DNA from: Luminiphilus sp.
Lineage (GTDB): Bacteria > Pseudomonadota > Gammaproteobacteria > Pseudomonadales > Halieaceae
Length of the DNA stretch: 6,766 nt
Reading direction: 5' to 3'
Assembly: GCA_024638905.1 (NCBI GenBank)
Contig: JAHEJH010000066.1
Location: 1 to 6,766 of the forward strand
Every line of letters begins with the position of its first letter. The stretch's first letter is position 1. Of this stretch, positions 1 through 6,411 are shown piece by piece. The translations under genes were made by a program, and so were the position numbers. Below the pieces are notes generated by a model. That model ran no database searches. It was not told where the DNA came from and was given only the letters and a program-made list of their open reading frames with translations.

Positions 1-31
1 TGCTGAGAAAGAGAGGAGGGCAATGACGTGA
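1..31 (+). CDS. 3' end of an upstream gene (partial, possibly ispD)
   Basis: Two forward frames are open from the window edge. One reads LRKRGGQ and stops with TGA at 24-26. The other reads AEKERRAMT and stops with TGA at 29-31, overlapping the ispF ATG as TGATG. The fragment is too short to identify. In many gammaproteobacteria the gene before ispF is ispD (MEP cytidylyltransferase), so ispD is the natural expectation, but that is inference from gene order. The close spacing to ispF implies co-transcription and probable translational coupling. Confidence 0.35.
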   Translation, partial: AEKERRAMT

Positions 32-516
32 TGCGCATTGGCCACGGTTACGATGTACACGCCTTTGGCGAGGGCGATTGCGTCGTGTTAGGTGGCGTTC
101 AGATTCCCTGCGAGCGCGGACTGATCGCGCACTCTGACGGGGATGTGGTGCTGCACGCACTCTGTGATGCGCTGTTGGGTGCGGCGGGCCTGGGTGATAT
201 TGGCCGGCATTTCCCGGACACCGATCCCGCCTTTAGTGGTGCTGACAGTCGAACGCTTTTGCGCGCCGTGGTGGCGCAGTTGGATGAGGCCGGTTGGACA
301 GTCGGTAATGTCGATCTCACTGTGATCGCACAAACCCCAAGGCTGAGCGCGCACATCGATGAGATGCGCGAGCGGATTGCCGCTGATCTCAGAGTGGCCA
401 CGGGCAGTGTTAACGTGAAGGCCACCACTACCGAAAAACTGGGCTTTGTGGGGCGCGAGGAAGGCATTGCCAGCTATGCGGTTGCACTGCTGAACAGTGA
501 GGGTGCCTCTGCGTGA
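31..516 (+). CDS. ispF: 2-C-methyl-D-erythritol 2,4-cyclodiphosphate synthase IspF
   Basis: IspF cyclises CDP-methylerythritol 2-phosphate to MEcPP with release of CMP. It is the fifth step of the cytoplasmic MEP pathway that supplies isopentenyl units for undecaprenyl phosphate, quinones and other isoprenoids. The 161-residue product is of normal family length. It shows the metal ligands D8 and H10 in GYDVH and H42 at the end of HSDGDVVLH, the FPDTDP loop (about 61-66) and the TTTEKLGF signature near residues 131-138. All key residues are present, so it should be active. I chose ATG at 31; a GTG at 28 would add one residue. The purine-rich GAGAGGAGGG at 11-20 serves as ribosome binding site for either. 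The stop codon overlaps the GTG start of pcm (GTGA at 513-516), so the two are translationally coupled. In Pseudomonas truD and surE lie between ispF and pcm; here they do not. Confidence 0.97.
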   Translation: MRIGHGYDVHAFGEGDCVVLGGVQIPCERGLIAHSDGDVVLHALCDALLGAAGLGDIGRHFPDTDPAFSGADSRTLLRAVVAQLDEAGWTVGNVDLTVIAQTPRLSAHIDEMRERIAADLRVATGSVNVKATTTEKLGFVGREEGIASYAVALLNSEGASA

Positions 517-1166
517 GCCAGCAAGGTATCGGTATGACCTCCCAGCGGACGCGGGAGCGACTTATACAGCGGTTGATGGATCAGGGCATCACGCGATTTG
601 AGGTGCTCGAGGCGATTCGCAGTGTGCCTCGTCATTTGTTTGTGGATGAGGCGCTAGCCCATCGGTCCTACGAGGATACAGCGCTGCCGATTGGCTATGG
701 CCAAACGCTCTCGCAACCCTATGTTGTTGCCAGAATGAGTGAGCTCGCTCTGGCTCAGCGGCGACCAAAAAAAGTGCTGGAGCTGGGGAGCGGCTCGGGT
801 TACCAAACGGCGATATTGGCCAGTCTTGTGGATGAGATTTGCGCGATTGAACGCATCAAGCCGCTCTTGGAGCGGGCGCGCAAGCAACTGCGCGCGCTGC
901 GAGTGCGCAACGTGCGGTTGCGCCATGGAGACGGGCTGGACGGATGGGCCAGTGAGGCACCTTTTGATTTGATTCTGGGCGCCGCGGCGCCGGAGCACCT
1001 GCCCACCCAGCTGCTGGAGCAGCTCGCGCCGGGAGGCAGGCTGATCCTGCCTGTGGGTGGCGAACGCCAGCAGCTCATGATGGTGACCGCGACACCTGAG
1101 GGTTATGTCGAGGAGGCAATCGAAGAGGTGAACTTTGTACCCATGGTGCGAGGCGTGACCCGGTGA
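513..1166 (+). CDS. pcm: protein-L-isoaspartate O-methyltransferase
   Basis: This cytoplasmic repair enzyme uses S-adenosylmethionine to methylate L-isoaspartyl residues in aged proteins so they can revert to aspartate. The 217-residue product starts with GTG at 513, inside the ispF stop; an internal ATG at 534 (residue 8) would give about 210 residues, nearer the Pseudomonas length. I keep GTG because of the GTGA coupling and because GIGMTSQRTR before the core is, from memory, common in relatives. Visible motifs are YEDTALPIGYGQTLSQP (53-69), the SAM-binding motif I LELGSGSGYQ (89-98), the acidic E114 ending the next strand, and LAPGGRLILPVGG (172-184). One oddity: where the family usually reads VTAA, this protein reads LGAA (156-159). 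The gene overlaps the DUF368 gene downstream by four bases. In many gammaproteobacteria surE precedes pcm; it is absent here. Confidence 0.95.
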   Translation: MSQQGIGMTSQRTRERLIQRLMDQGITRFEVLEAIRSVPRHLFVDEALAHRSYEDTALPIGYGQTLSQPYVVARMSELALAQRRPKKVLELGSGSGYQTAILASLVDEICAIERIKPLLERARKQLRALRVRNVRLRHGDGLDGWASEAPFDLILGAAAPEHLPTQLLEQLAPGGRLILPVGGERQQLMMVTATPEGYVEEAIEEVNFVPMVRGVTR

Positions 1167-2068
1167 AGCATCCGCCGGCAGGGGTGTTTGTTCGCGGTCT
1201 GGCGATGGGTGCGGCGGATATCGTACCCGGTGTCTCCGGTGGCACGATCGCACTGATTACCGGCATCTACGAGCGCTTGCTGGGGGCCATTGTGGCAGCA
1301 GACGGCGACGCGCTCTCCATGGCGTTGAGTGGCCGGTGGAATGCGTTGTGGCATCGAGTCGACGGTGGATTTCTGTCGATTCTGCTTCTGGGTATCCTGA
1401 CCGCGATCTTCTCTATGGCGTCTGGCATTCACTGGCTGCTGGAGCACTATCCGCAGCCGCTGTGGTCGTTTTTTTCCGGGCTAATTCTCAGTAGCGCAGT
1501 GCTGCTGATTCGGGAAGAGGTGACGCTGAATAGCCCTGGTCGCTTGGTGGGTTTTACCCTGGGTGCCTGCATCGCAGTGGGTGCAGCCTTGATGCCTCCC
1601 GTGTCGTTTCTTGCCGGCTTGCCCGGGCTGTTTTTTGCCGGCGCGATCGCGATTTGCGCCATGATTTTGCCCGGGATATCGGGCAGCTTCCTGCTGGTTC
1701 TAATGGGTATGTATGAGCAGGTGCTGTCGGCAATTAAGACGCTACAGGTCACAGAACTTTTGGTGCTCGCCGCAGGATGCCTGACCGGGCTACTGCTCTT
1801 CGCGCGGGTGCTGCAGCACTGTCTGCAGCGCTATCGGGCTCTGGCTATGGCATTTCTGAGCGGTGTGCTGATGGGTTCACTGGTGGCGGTATGGCCGTGG
1901 CGACAGGAGGTAGTGTTGAATGCCGCGGAGGGGGCGATCACGGTATCGCGGCCGGTGTTGCCGTCGACGATCACGGATGCGCAGCTTTTTGCTTGTCTAG
2001 GTGCCTGCCTTGTCGGATGGTTTTTGGTCTGGAGTATGCAGGCACTGGCTTCGCGTCGGGGTCTCTAA
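1163..2068 (+). CDS. DUF368 family membrane protein, probable undecaprenyl-phosphate translocase (PopT-like)
   Basis: A 301-residue polytopic inner-membrane protein of the DUF368 family (PF04018). Members in Vibrio cholerae and Staphylococcus aureus (PopT) have been shown to help return undecaprenyl phosphate, the lipid carrier for peptidoglycan and other wall polymers, from the outer to the inner leaflet. The family mark is a pair of related motifs: MGAADIVPGVSGGT (15-28) and AMILPGISGS (166-175). They probably form the two inverted halves of the transporter core. Several hydrophobic spans are visible, at about 70-88, 100-116, 128-145, 155-180, 198-215, 226-243 and the C-terminus (about 275-293). 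The GTG start at 1163 lies in the pcm stop (GTGA); the next Met (residue 15) would cut into the conserved motif. Its TAA is one base before the nlpD ATG. Co-location with ispF (precursor supply) and nlpD (wall hydrolysis control) suits a wall role. The specific substrate here is inferred from the family. Confidence 0.9.
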   Translation: MKHPPAGVFVRGLAMGAADIVPGVSGGTIALITGIYERLLGAIVAADGDALSMALSGRWNALWHRVDGGFLSILLLGILTAIFSMASGIHWLLEHYPQPLWSFFSGLILSSAVLLIREEVTLNSPGRLVGFTLGACIAVGAALMPPVSFLAGLPGLFFAGAIAICAMILPGISGSFLLVLMGMYEQVLSAIKTLQVTELLVLAAGCLTGLLLFARVLQHCLQRYRALAMAFLSGVLMGSLVAVWPWRQEVVLNAAEGAITVSRPVLPSTITDAQLFACLGACLVGWFLVWSMQALASRRGL

Positions 2069-2069
2069 T

Positions 2070-2981
2070 ATGACGGTGCGTTGCGGCCAGATCTTCGTGG
2101 TAAGCCTGTTGCTGCTTTTTGGCTGCGCCGATACGCCACCCGCGGTCATTGAAAACAAGTCCGTGGCGGCGGTGGATGTCCCGCCGGAGGTGCGTCAGAC
2201 AAACACTCATCGTCCGGATTATGGGCCCGACTTGGCTTCCGGGCCGGACTACACGGTGGAGCCGGGAGATACGCTCTACGCAGTGGCCTTTCGTCTGGGG
2301 GTGGACTACCGCACGCTCGCAAGCCTGAACGATATCGATCCACCCTATGTGATCAGGGTCGGACAAGCGCTGAAAACGGCACCTCAAGGTGTGGCCGAGA
2401 GCGCCTCAGTGTCGGCTGAGGCAAACGTGGCCCAGGCCAGTGCGATGCAGCGCGCTAGCGGAACCAGTGTGAAGAATTCGGCGGGCAGTGGGACGGCGAG
2501 GGCTACAGAGGGCGATAGCATCACCGCTACTGCCAAGCCAGCGGCCACGGAGTCTGAATCAGGCCCGCCCTCGCATACGTTATCTCCCGCGAGGAGCCCC
2601 ACACCCAATGCGCCGGTGGATCGCTGGTCCTGGCCTGCAGAGGGGAAAGTGAGCCGCGCTTACTCAGCTGAGCGGCACAAAGGTATTGATCTGGTCGGTG
2701 AACGCGGCTCGCCGGTGATGGCAACGGCAGCAGGCGTGGTGGTGTATGCGGGCACCGGTGTCACCGGCTATGGCGCGCTACTCATTGTTAAGCATAACGA
2801 CACCTACCTCAGCGCCTATGGCCACAATGACGCCCTGCTGGCGGCTGAGGGGCAGCGGGTCGATGCCGGTCAGGTGATCGCTCGTATGGGCAGCACAAGT
2901 AGTGATTCGGTGAAGTTGCACTTCGAGATTCGGCGCAACGGTCGACCCGTGAATCCAACGGCACTGTTACCTCAGCGTTGA
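2070..2981 (+). CDS. nlpD: NlpD-type lipoprotein, LysM plus LytM/M23 domains, amidase activator
   Basis: NlpD is an outer-membrane lipoprotein that, in E. coli, activates the amidase AmiC to split septal peptidoglycan during division. The 303-residue product begins with a signal peptide ending in a lipobox, LLFGC, with C19 as the lipidated cysteine. A LysM peptidoglycan-binding domain follows (about 61-103, YTVEPGDTL to VGQAL). Next is a long Ala/Ser/Thr/Pro-rich linker (about 104-185), then a C-terminal LytM domain from WPAEGK (188) to the end. The LytM site is less degraded than in E. coli NlpD. HKGID (H203, D207), YGHN (H252) and LHFEI (H284) are all present, but the first His of the HxH pair is Lys282, so hydrolytic activity is doubtful. 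I chose ATG at 2070, one base after the DUF368 stop, because it puts the signal peptide at the N-terminus; an in-frame ATG at 2001 would not. It is the last gene of the operon; the usual downstream neighbour rpoS is absent. Confidence 0.93.
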   Translation: MTVRCGQIFVVSLLLLFGCADTPPAVIENKSVAAVDVPPEVRQTNTHRPDYGPDLASGPDYTVEPGDTLYAVAFRLGVDYRTLASLNDIDPPYVIRVGQALKTAPQGVAESASVSAEANVAQASAMQRASGTSVKNSAGSGTARATEGDSITATAKPAATESESGPPSHTLSPARSPTPNAPVDRWSWPAEGKVSRAYSAERHKGIDLVGERGSPVMATAAGVVVYAGTGVTGYGALLIVKHNDTYLSAYGHNDALLAAEGQRVDAGQVIARMGSTSSDSVKLHFEIRRNGRPVNPTALLPQR

Positions 2982-3045
2982 CTGCGCAACACCGATATCA
3001 CTCCGCAACACGCCTGACTGTGATGATGGGTTCGCTTAAAGGGGG

Positions 3046-3064
3046 TGCCCGCGGGTCGCGGGCA
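3046..3064. terminator. GC-rich hairpin between convergent nlpD and fdxA, possible bidirectional terminator
   Basis: TGCCCGCG and CGCGGGCA form a perfect 8-bp stem around a GGT loop. It lies 64 bases after the nlpD stop and 13 bases past the fdxA stop on the other strand. No good T-run follows in the + direction. In the - direction there is only a short ACCCCCTTTAA. It is therefore placed as a terminator would be but is not a textbook intrinsic one. The rest of 2982-3077 holds no gene I can support. Confidence 0.5.
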
Positions 3065-3077
3065 GAAAGCTCCGTGC

Positions 3078-3401
3078 TCAGCGCTCCAGAAACTCGAGCT
3101 TGCCGGGCTTTCCCGCCCAGTCTTCTGCATCGGCGGGAGGCTCTTTGCGCTCGGTAATGTTTGGCCAGATTTCAGCCAGCTCTGCGTTCAATTGCAGGAA
3201 CGACTCCTGATCGCCGGGCAGTTCGTCCTCTGAGTAGATCGCATCGACAGGGCACTCGGGTTCACACAGCGCACAGTCGATGCACTCGTCCGGGTGAATC
3301 ACCAGAAAATTGGGGCCCTCGTAGAAACAATCTACGGGGCACACCTCAACGCAATCAGTGTGCTTGCACTTGATGCAATCTTCGCCAACAACGAACGTCA
3401 T
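3078..3401 (-). CDS. fdxA: 7Fe ferredoxin FdxA ([3Fe-4S][4Fe-4S])
   Basis: A small cytoplasmic electron carrier of the Azotobacter vinelandii ferredoxin I type, 107 residues, essentially the family length. The cysteines match that protein: C9, C17 and C50 should hold the [3Fe-4S] cluster, and C21, C40, C43 and C46 the [4Fe-4S] cluster. C12 and C25 correspond to the non-ligand cysteines. The N-terminal half (CIKCKHTDCVEVCPVDC, then HPDECIDCALCEPECP) is nearly identical to the Azotobacter protein. The C-terminal QLNAELAEIWPNIT and the ending LEFLER are also typical. A GAGG ribosome binding site sits 7 bases before the ATG (complement of 3409-3412). The gene lies 60 bases downstream of mutS on the same strand, a pairing also known from Pseudomonas. 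Its physiological partners are not revealed by the window. Confidence 0.97.
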   Translation of the reverse strand: MTFVVGEDCIKCKHTDCVEVCPVDCFYEGPNFLVIHPDECIDCALCEPECPVDAIYSEDELPGDQESFLQLNAELAEIWPNITERKEPPADAEDWAGKPGKLEFLER

Positions 3402-3428
3402 ACCGATACCTCATTCATCCCGATGCGA

Positions 3429-3457
3429 AGGATACTGGCTGTGAAGTGTTTTGAAAA
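3429..3457 (-). promoter_or_regulatory. weak candidate promoter for fdxA
   Basis: On the - strand, TTTTCA (3457-3452) and TATCCT (3434-3429) are separated by 17 bases, each matching four of six positions of the sigma70 -35 and -10 consensus. The -10 is about 27 bases from the fdxA ATG. The match is weak and could be chance; fdxA may instead be read through from mutS. Confidence 0.2.
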
Positions 3458-3461
3458 CTGG

Positions 3462-6032
3462 TCAGGTTTCATCGTCAAGCTTCTGTTTCAGTTGATAGAT
3501 CCAGTCCAGGGCCGCTTTGGCACTGAGGTTATCCGGGTCCAATGACCGCAGTGCCTCCAGCGTGGGTGAAGGCGGAGCGGGAGCTGGCGGTGCTGCCATG
3601 AACAACTCCGCCTGGGCGGGAGGCGGTCCGGCGGCAACGCCGCTCTCGAGTTCATGAAGTTTGTCTTTGGCTGCGTCGAGAATGTCCTTGGGGACGCCCG
3701 CCAGCTTGGCCACCTGTAATCCGAAGCTGCGGTTCGCGGGGCCTTCCTGAATTTGATGGAGGAACACGACGTGGTCCTCGTGTTCGGTAGCATCGAGGTG
3801 GACGTTCGCCATTGCAGGGTGTTGCTCGGGCAACGCGGTGAGCTCGAAATAGTGCGTAGCGAAAAACGTAAGAGCCTGCACTTGATTAGCGAGCGCTAGC
3901 GCCGTAGCCCAGGCGATACTCAATCCATCAAAGGTGCTGGTGCCGCGACCAATTTCGTCCATGAGGATCAGACTGCGCTCAGTGGCATTGTGGAGAATAT
4001 TGGCGGTCTCGGTCATTTCGACCATAAACGTGGAACGGCCGCTCGCGAGATCGTCGGAAGAGCCGATCCGCGTAAAGATGCGATCCAGGCAGGATAATGA
4101 GACCGCCTGCGCGGGCACAAACGCACCGACGTGGGCGAGCAGTGCGATCAGCGCGTTTTGCCGCATGTAAGTAGACTTACCGCCCATATTGGGGCCTGTG
4201 ATCAGCAACATCCGTCGGTTGTGATCGAGCTGTGTGTCATTGGCGATAAATGGCACATCCCGCACCGCTTCCACCACGGGGTGGCGACCTCCCTCAATCT
4301 GCAGCAAGGTTTTATCCGTAAAGCGTGGCCGACAGAGATCAAGCACGGTCGCCCGCTCTGCAAAGCAGCCGAGCACGTCAAGATCACACAGCGCGGTGGC
4401 GGTCGCCTGCAGTGGGGCGAGGGATTCCGCCACTTCTGCAACCAGCACCTCATAAAGATGCTTTTCCCGCGCCAGTGCGCGGCTTTTGCTGGAAAGCGCC
4501 TTGTCTTCGAAGGTTTTGAGTTCGGGCGTAATGAACCGCTCGACATTTTTCAGCGTCTGGCGGCGCTGATAAGTATCGGGCGCCTGTTCTGACTGAGTGC
4601 GGCTGATCTCAATGTAGTAGCCGTGCACCCGGTTGTAACCGACCTTGAGCGTCGACAGACCGGTCGCATCACGCTCGCGCTGCTCGAGCTCCAGTAGATA
4701 GGCGCCTGCGTTGTCGCTGATACCGCGCAGCTCGTCGAGCTCCTCATCGTAGCCCGCGGCAATGACGCCCCCGTCGCGGATCAATACCGGTGGGTTCTCG
4801 ATGATGGCGCGCTCAAGAAGTTCAGTCAGCATCTCGTAATCGGGCAGAGCGGTGGACAGCTGTTCGAGAAGGGTGGATTCGTCGGGCAGACGGCTTCGTA
4901 TCAGCGGCAATTGGGCCAGGCTGCTTCCCAGTCGGCTCAAATCCCGGGGTCGTGCTGAGGCCAGCGCGACCCGCGAAAGAATTCGCTCCAGATCAGCGAT
5001 CTCCTTGAGCGCCTCGCGGAGTGGCTCAAAGCGATACTCCAGAACCATAGATTCCACTGCGTCGAGCCGCCCCTCAATTTCACCGCGGTCATTAATCGGC
5101 CGGTGCAGCCAACGGCGAAGATGCCGGGCGCCCATGGCGGTTACCGTGCTGTCATAGACCGCGTAGAGCGTATGCTCCTCGCCGCCATTGAGTGTCAGGT
5201 CGATCTCCAGATTGCGTCGCGTCGCGGCATCGAGAATCACCGCACCGCTTTGTGACTCGAGGTGGATCGCGCGGATGTGGGGCAGGTCGCTGCGCTGGGT
5301 GTCTTTGACATAGCTGAGCAATGCACCTGCAGCGGCGATGGCGACCGTGAGTCCGCCGCAGCCAAAACCGTCGAGGTCTCGGGTCTGGAATTGTCGCTGC
5401 AGATCTTCGCGAGCACCGGTCTCATCGAAGCGCCAATCCGGTTGGCGACGCAGGGCGCCATGCCAGGACTCGTCTGCGAGGTAACTCGATTCGGGTACCA
5501 GAATCTCTGCAGGGGCCAGCCGCGCGACTTCGGCCTCCAGTGCCACTTTGTCTGTAACCTCTGAGACCAGGAAGCGGCCGCTGCTGACATCCAGCCATGC
5601 CAGTCCGTAGCCCGTTTTATTGACTGCAATAGCGAGAATCAGCGCATCTTGGCGTGCCTCCAGTAGAGATTCATCAGTGAGCGTGCCGGGCGTCACTATG
5701 CGCACTACCTCGCGCTCGACCGGCCCTTTGCTCGTTGCGGGATCACCGATTTGCTCGGCGATGGCCACTGAACGTCCCGCTTTCACCAGTCGCGCGAGAT
5801 AGCTCTCGGCCGCGTGGTAGGGAACGCCTGCCATGGGGATCGCCTCACCGGCCGATTTGCCGCGACTGGTCAACGTGATGTCGAGGAGTTTCGACGCGGC
5901 TTCAGCATCGTCGTAAAAGAGCTCGTAGAAATCGCCCATGCGATAAAAAAGGAGCTCGTGCGGATGCTCGCTCTTGATCGCGAGGTACTGCTGCATCATG
6001 GGAGTGTGCGTGGCGGGTGTAACGTCGCTCAT
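3462..6032 (-). CDS. mutS: DNA mismatch repair protein MutS
   Basis: MutS recognises mismatches and small loops and, with ATP, recruits MutL to start repair. The 856-residue product is full length (E. coli 853). The mismatch-reading Phe-X-Glu motif is F35-Y36-E37 within RMGDFYELF. The core and clamp domains follow. The ATPase carries Walker A GPNMGGKST (613-621, K619) and Walker B LILMDEIGRGTSTFDG with D692-E693. A C-terminal QAELF (807-811) matches the beta-clamp-binding pentapeptide pattern and lies where E. coli MutS has its own. The end (DPDNLSAKAALDWIYQLK) is the conserved tetramerisation helix region. The ATG at 6032 gives the usual N-terminus ahead of THTPMMQQYL. However, the ribosome binding site is poor: the nearest candidate, CAGG, is about 13 bases upstream. 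The preceding gene ends at a hairpin only about 40 bases upstream, leaving little room for a promoter and none is evident. Confidence 0.98.
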   Translation of the reverse strand: MSDVTPATHTPMMQQYLAIKSEHPHELLFYRMGDFYELFYDDAEAASKLLDITLTSRGKSAGEAIPMAGVPYHAAESYLARLVKAGRSVAIAEQIGDPATSKGPVEREVVRIVTPGTLTDESLLEARQDALILAIAVNKTGYGLAWLDVSSGRFLVSEVTDKVALEAEVARLAPAEILVPESSYLADESWHGALRRQPDWRFDETGAREDLQRQFQTRDLDGFGCGGLTVAIAAAGALLSYVKDTQRSDLPHIRAIHLESQSGAVILDAATRRNLEIDLTLNGGEEHTLYAVYDSTVTAMGARHLRRWLHRPINDRGEIEGRLDAVESMVLEYRFEPLREALKEIADLERILSRVALASARPRDLSRLGSSLAQLPLIRSRLPDESTLLEQLSTALPDYEMLTELLERAIIENPPVLIRDGGVIAAGYDEELDELRGISDNAGAYLLELEQRERDATGLSTLKVGYNRVHGYYIEISRTQSEQAPDTYQRRQTLKNVERFITPELKTFEDKALSSKSRALAREKHLYEVLVAEVAESLAPLQATATALCDLDVLGCFAERATVLDLCRPRFTDKTLLQIEGGRHPVVEAVRDVPFIANDTQLDHNRRMLLITGPNMGGKSTYMRQNALIALLAHVGAFVPAQAVSLSCLDRIFTRIGSSDDLASGRSTFMVEMTETANILHNATERSLILMDEIGRGTSTFDGLSIAWATALALANQVQALTFFATHYFELTALPEQHPAMANVHLDATEHEDHVVFLHQIQEGPANRSFGLQVAKLAGVPKDILDAAKDKLHELESGVAAGPPPAQAELFMAAPPAPAPPSPTLEALRSLDPDNLSAKAALDWIYQLKQKLDDET

Positions 6033-6073
6033 TGGCGAATTGTGACCTGCGCCGCGTTACAAGGAAAGGAGTA

Positions 6074-6095
6074 GAGGCGGCGTGAACGCCGCCTC
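6074..6095 (-). terminator. intrinsic-type terminator of the DUF3012 gene
   Basis: GAGGCGGCG and CGCCGCCTC form a perfect 9-bp stem with a 4-base loop, starting about 10 bases after the TAA stop of the small lipoprotein gene. In the - direction the stem is followed by TACTCCTTTCCTTGT, a moderately T-rich tract. The T5 run on the + side (6103-6107) lies at the end of the small gene. It probably insulates mutS from the gene upstream. Confidence 0.65.
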
Positions 6096-6105
6096 GGGGA
6101 TATTT

Positions 6106-6411
6106 TTATTGGGTGACCTGATCTACCACGCAGTACTTGGCATAGTCAGCCACTTCCTGGGTCGTCCATTCGCCTTTTGGTGTTCCATTCAGGTTTTCGC
6201 ACCAGGCCTCGCTGCCAATCGTGGTGCTCTCCAGCACACAGTGCGCGGCGTAAGTCTTGGCCTCGTCGCCCGTCCATTCACCTTTGCTCTTTGCGCTCAT
6301 GTCTTCGCACCAGCCTTCGCTTCCGGGTTTGTCGGCACAGGCACCCAGCAGACTTACGCCGGCCACTACGGCAAGTGAGAGGGCAACTTTTCGAGTGTTG
6401 GAATTCAACAT
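6106..6411 (-). CDS. small lipoprotein with two tandem DUF3012 repeats
   Basis: A 101-residue predicted lipoprotein of unknown function. The N-terminus has a basic start, a hydrophobic stretch (about 9-23) and a lipobox LLGAC with C25 as the lipidated residue. Ala rather than Asp follows, which is compatible with outer-membrane sorting. The mature part consists of two copies of the DUF3012 motif: residues 30-60 (GSEGWCEDM, KGEWT, YAAHCV) and 66-96 (GSEAWCENL, KGEWT, YAKYCV). They are offset by 36 residues and identical at 16 of 31 aligned positions. Each copy has two cysteines 23 apart (C35/C58 and C71/C94), likely one disulfide per repeat in the periplasm. Family members I recall carry one copy. 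A strong AAGGAG (complement of 6421-6426) lies 9 bases before the ATG, implying good expression. It ends at a terminator and is probably monocistronic. Assignment to DUF3012 is from memory of the motif. Confidence 0.85.
   Translation of the reverse strand: MLNSNTRKVALSLAVVAGVSLLGACADKPGSEGWCEDMSAKSKGEWTGDEAKTYAAHCVLESTTIGSEAWCENLNGTPKGEWTTQEVADYAKYCVVDQVTQ

Noticed and set aside
654..1253. 199-codon open frame on the - strand across pcm and the DUF368 start
   Set aside because: It lies antisense to two clearly recognisable genes and its translation shows no family features; it is a product of GC-rich codon bias.
2001..2069. In-frame extension of nlpD to an upstream ATG at 2001
   Set aside because: It would bury the lipoprotein signal peptide behind 23 extra residues and overlap the end of the DUF368 gene; ATG at 2070 gives a proper N-terminal signal peptide.
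3444..3458. GTTTTGAAAAC palindrome between mutS and fdxA as a terminator
   Set aside because: The two arms are separated by a single base, so no stable hairpin loop can form, and it is AT-rich.
4131..4592. 153-codon + strand open frame inside mutS
   Set aside because: It is antisense to the conserved MutS core and ATPase with no recognisable motifs.
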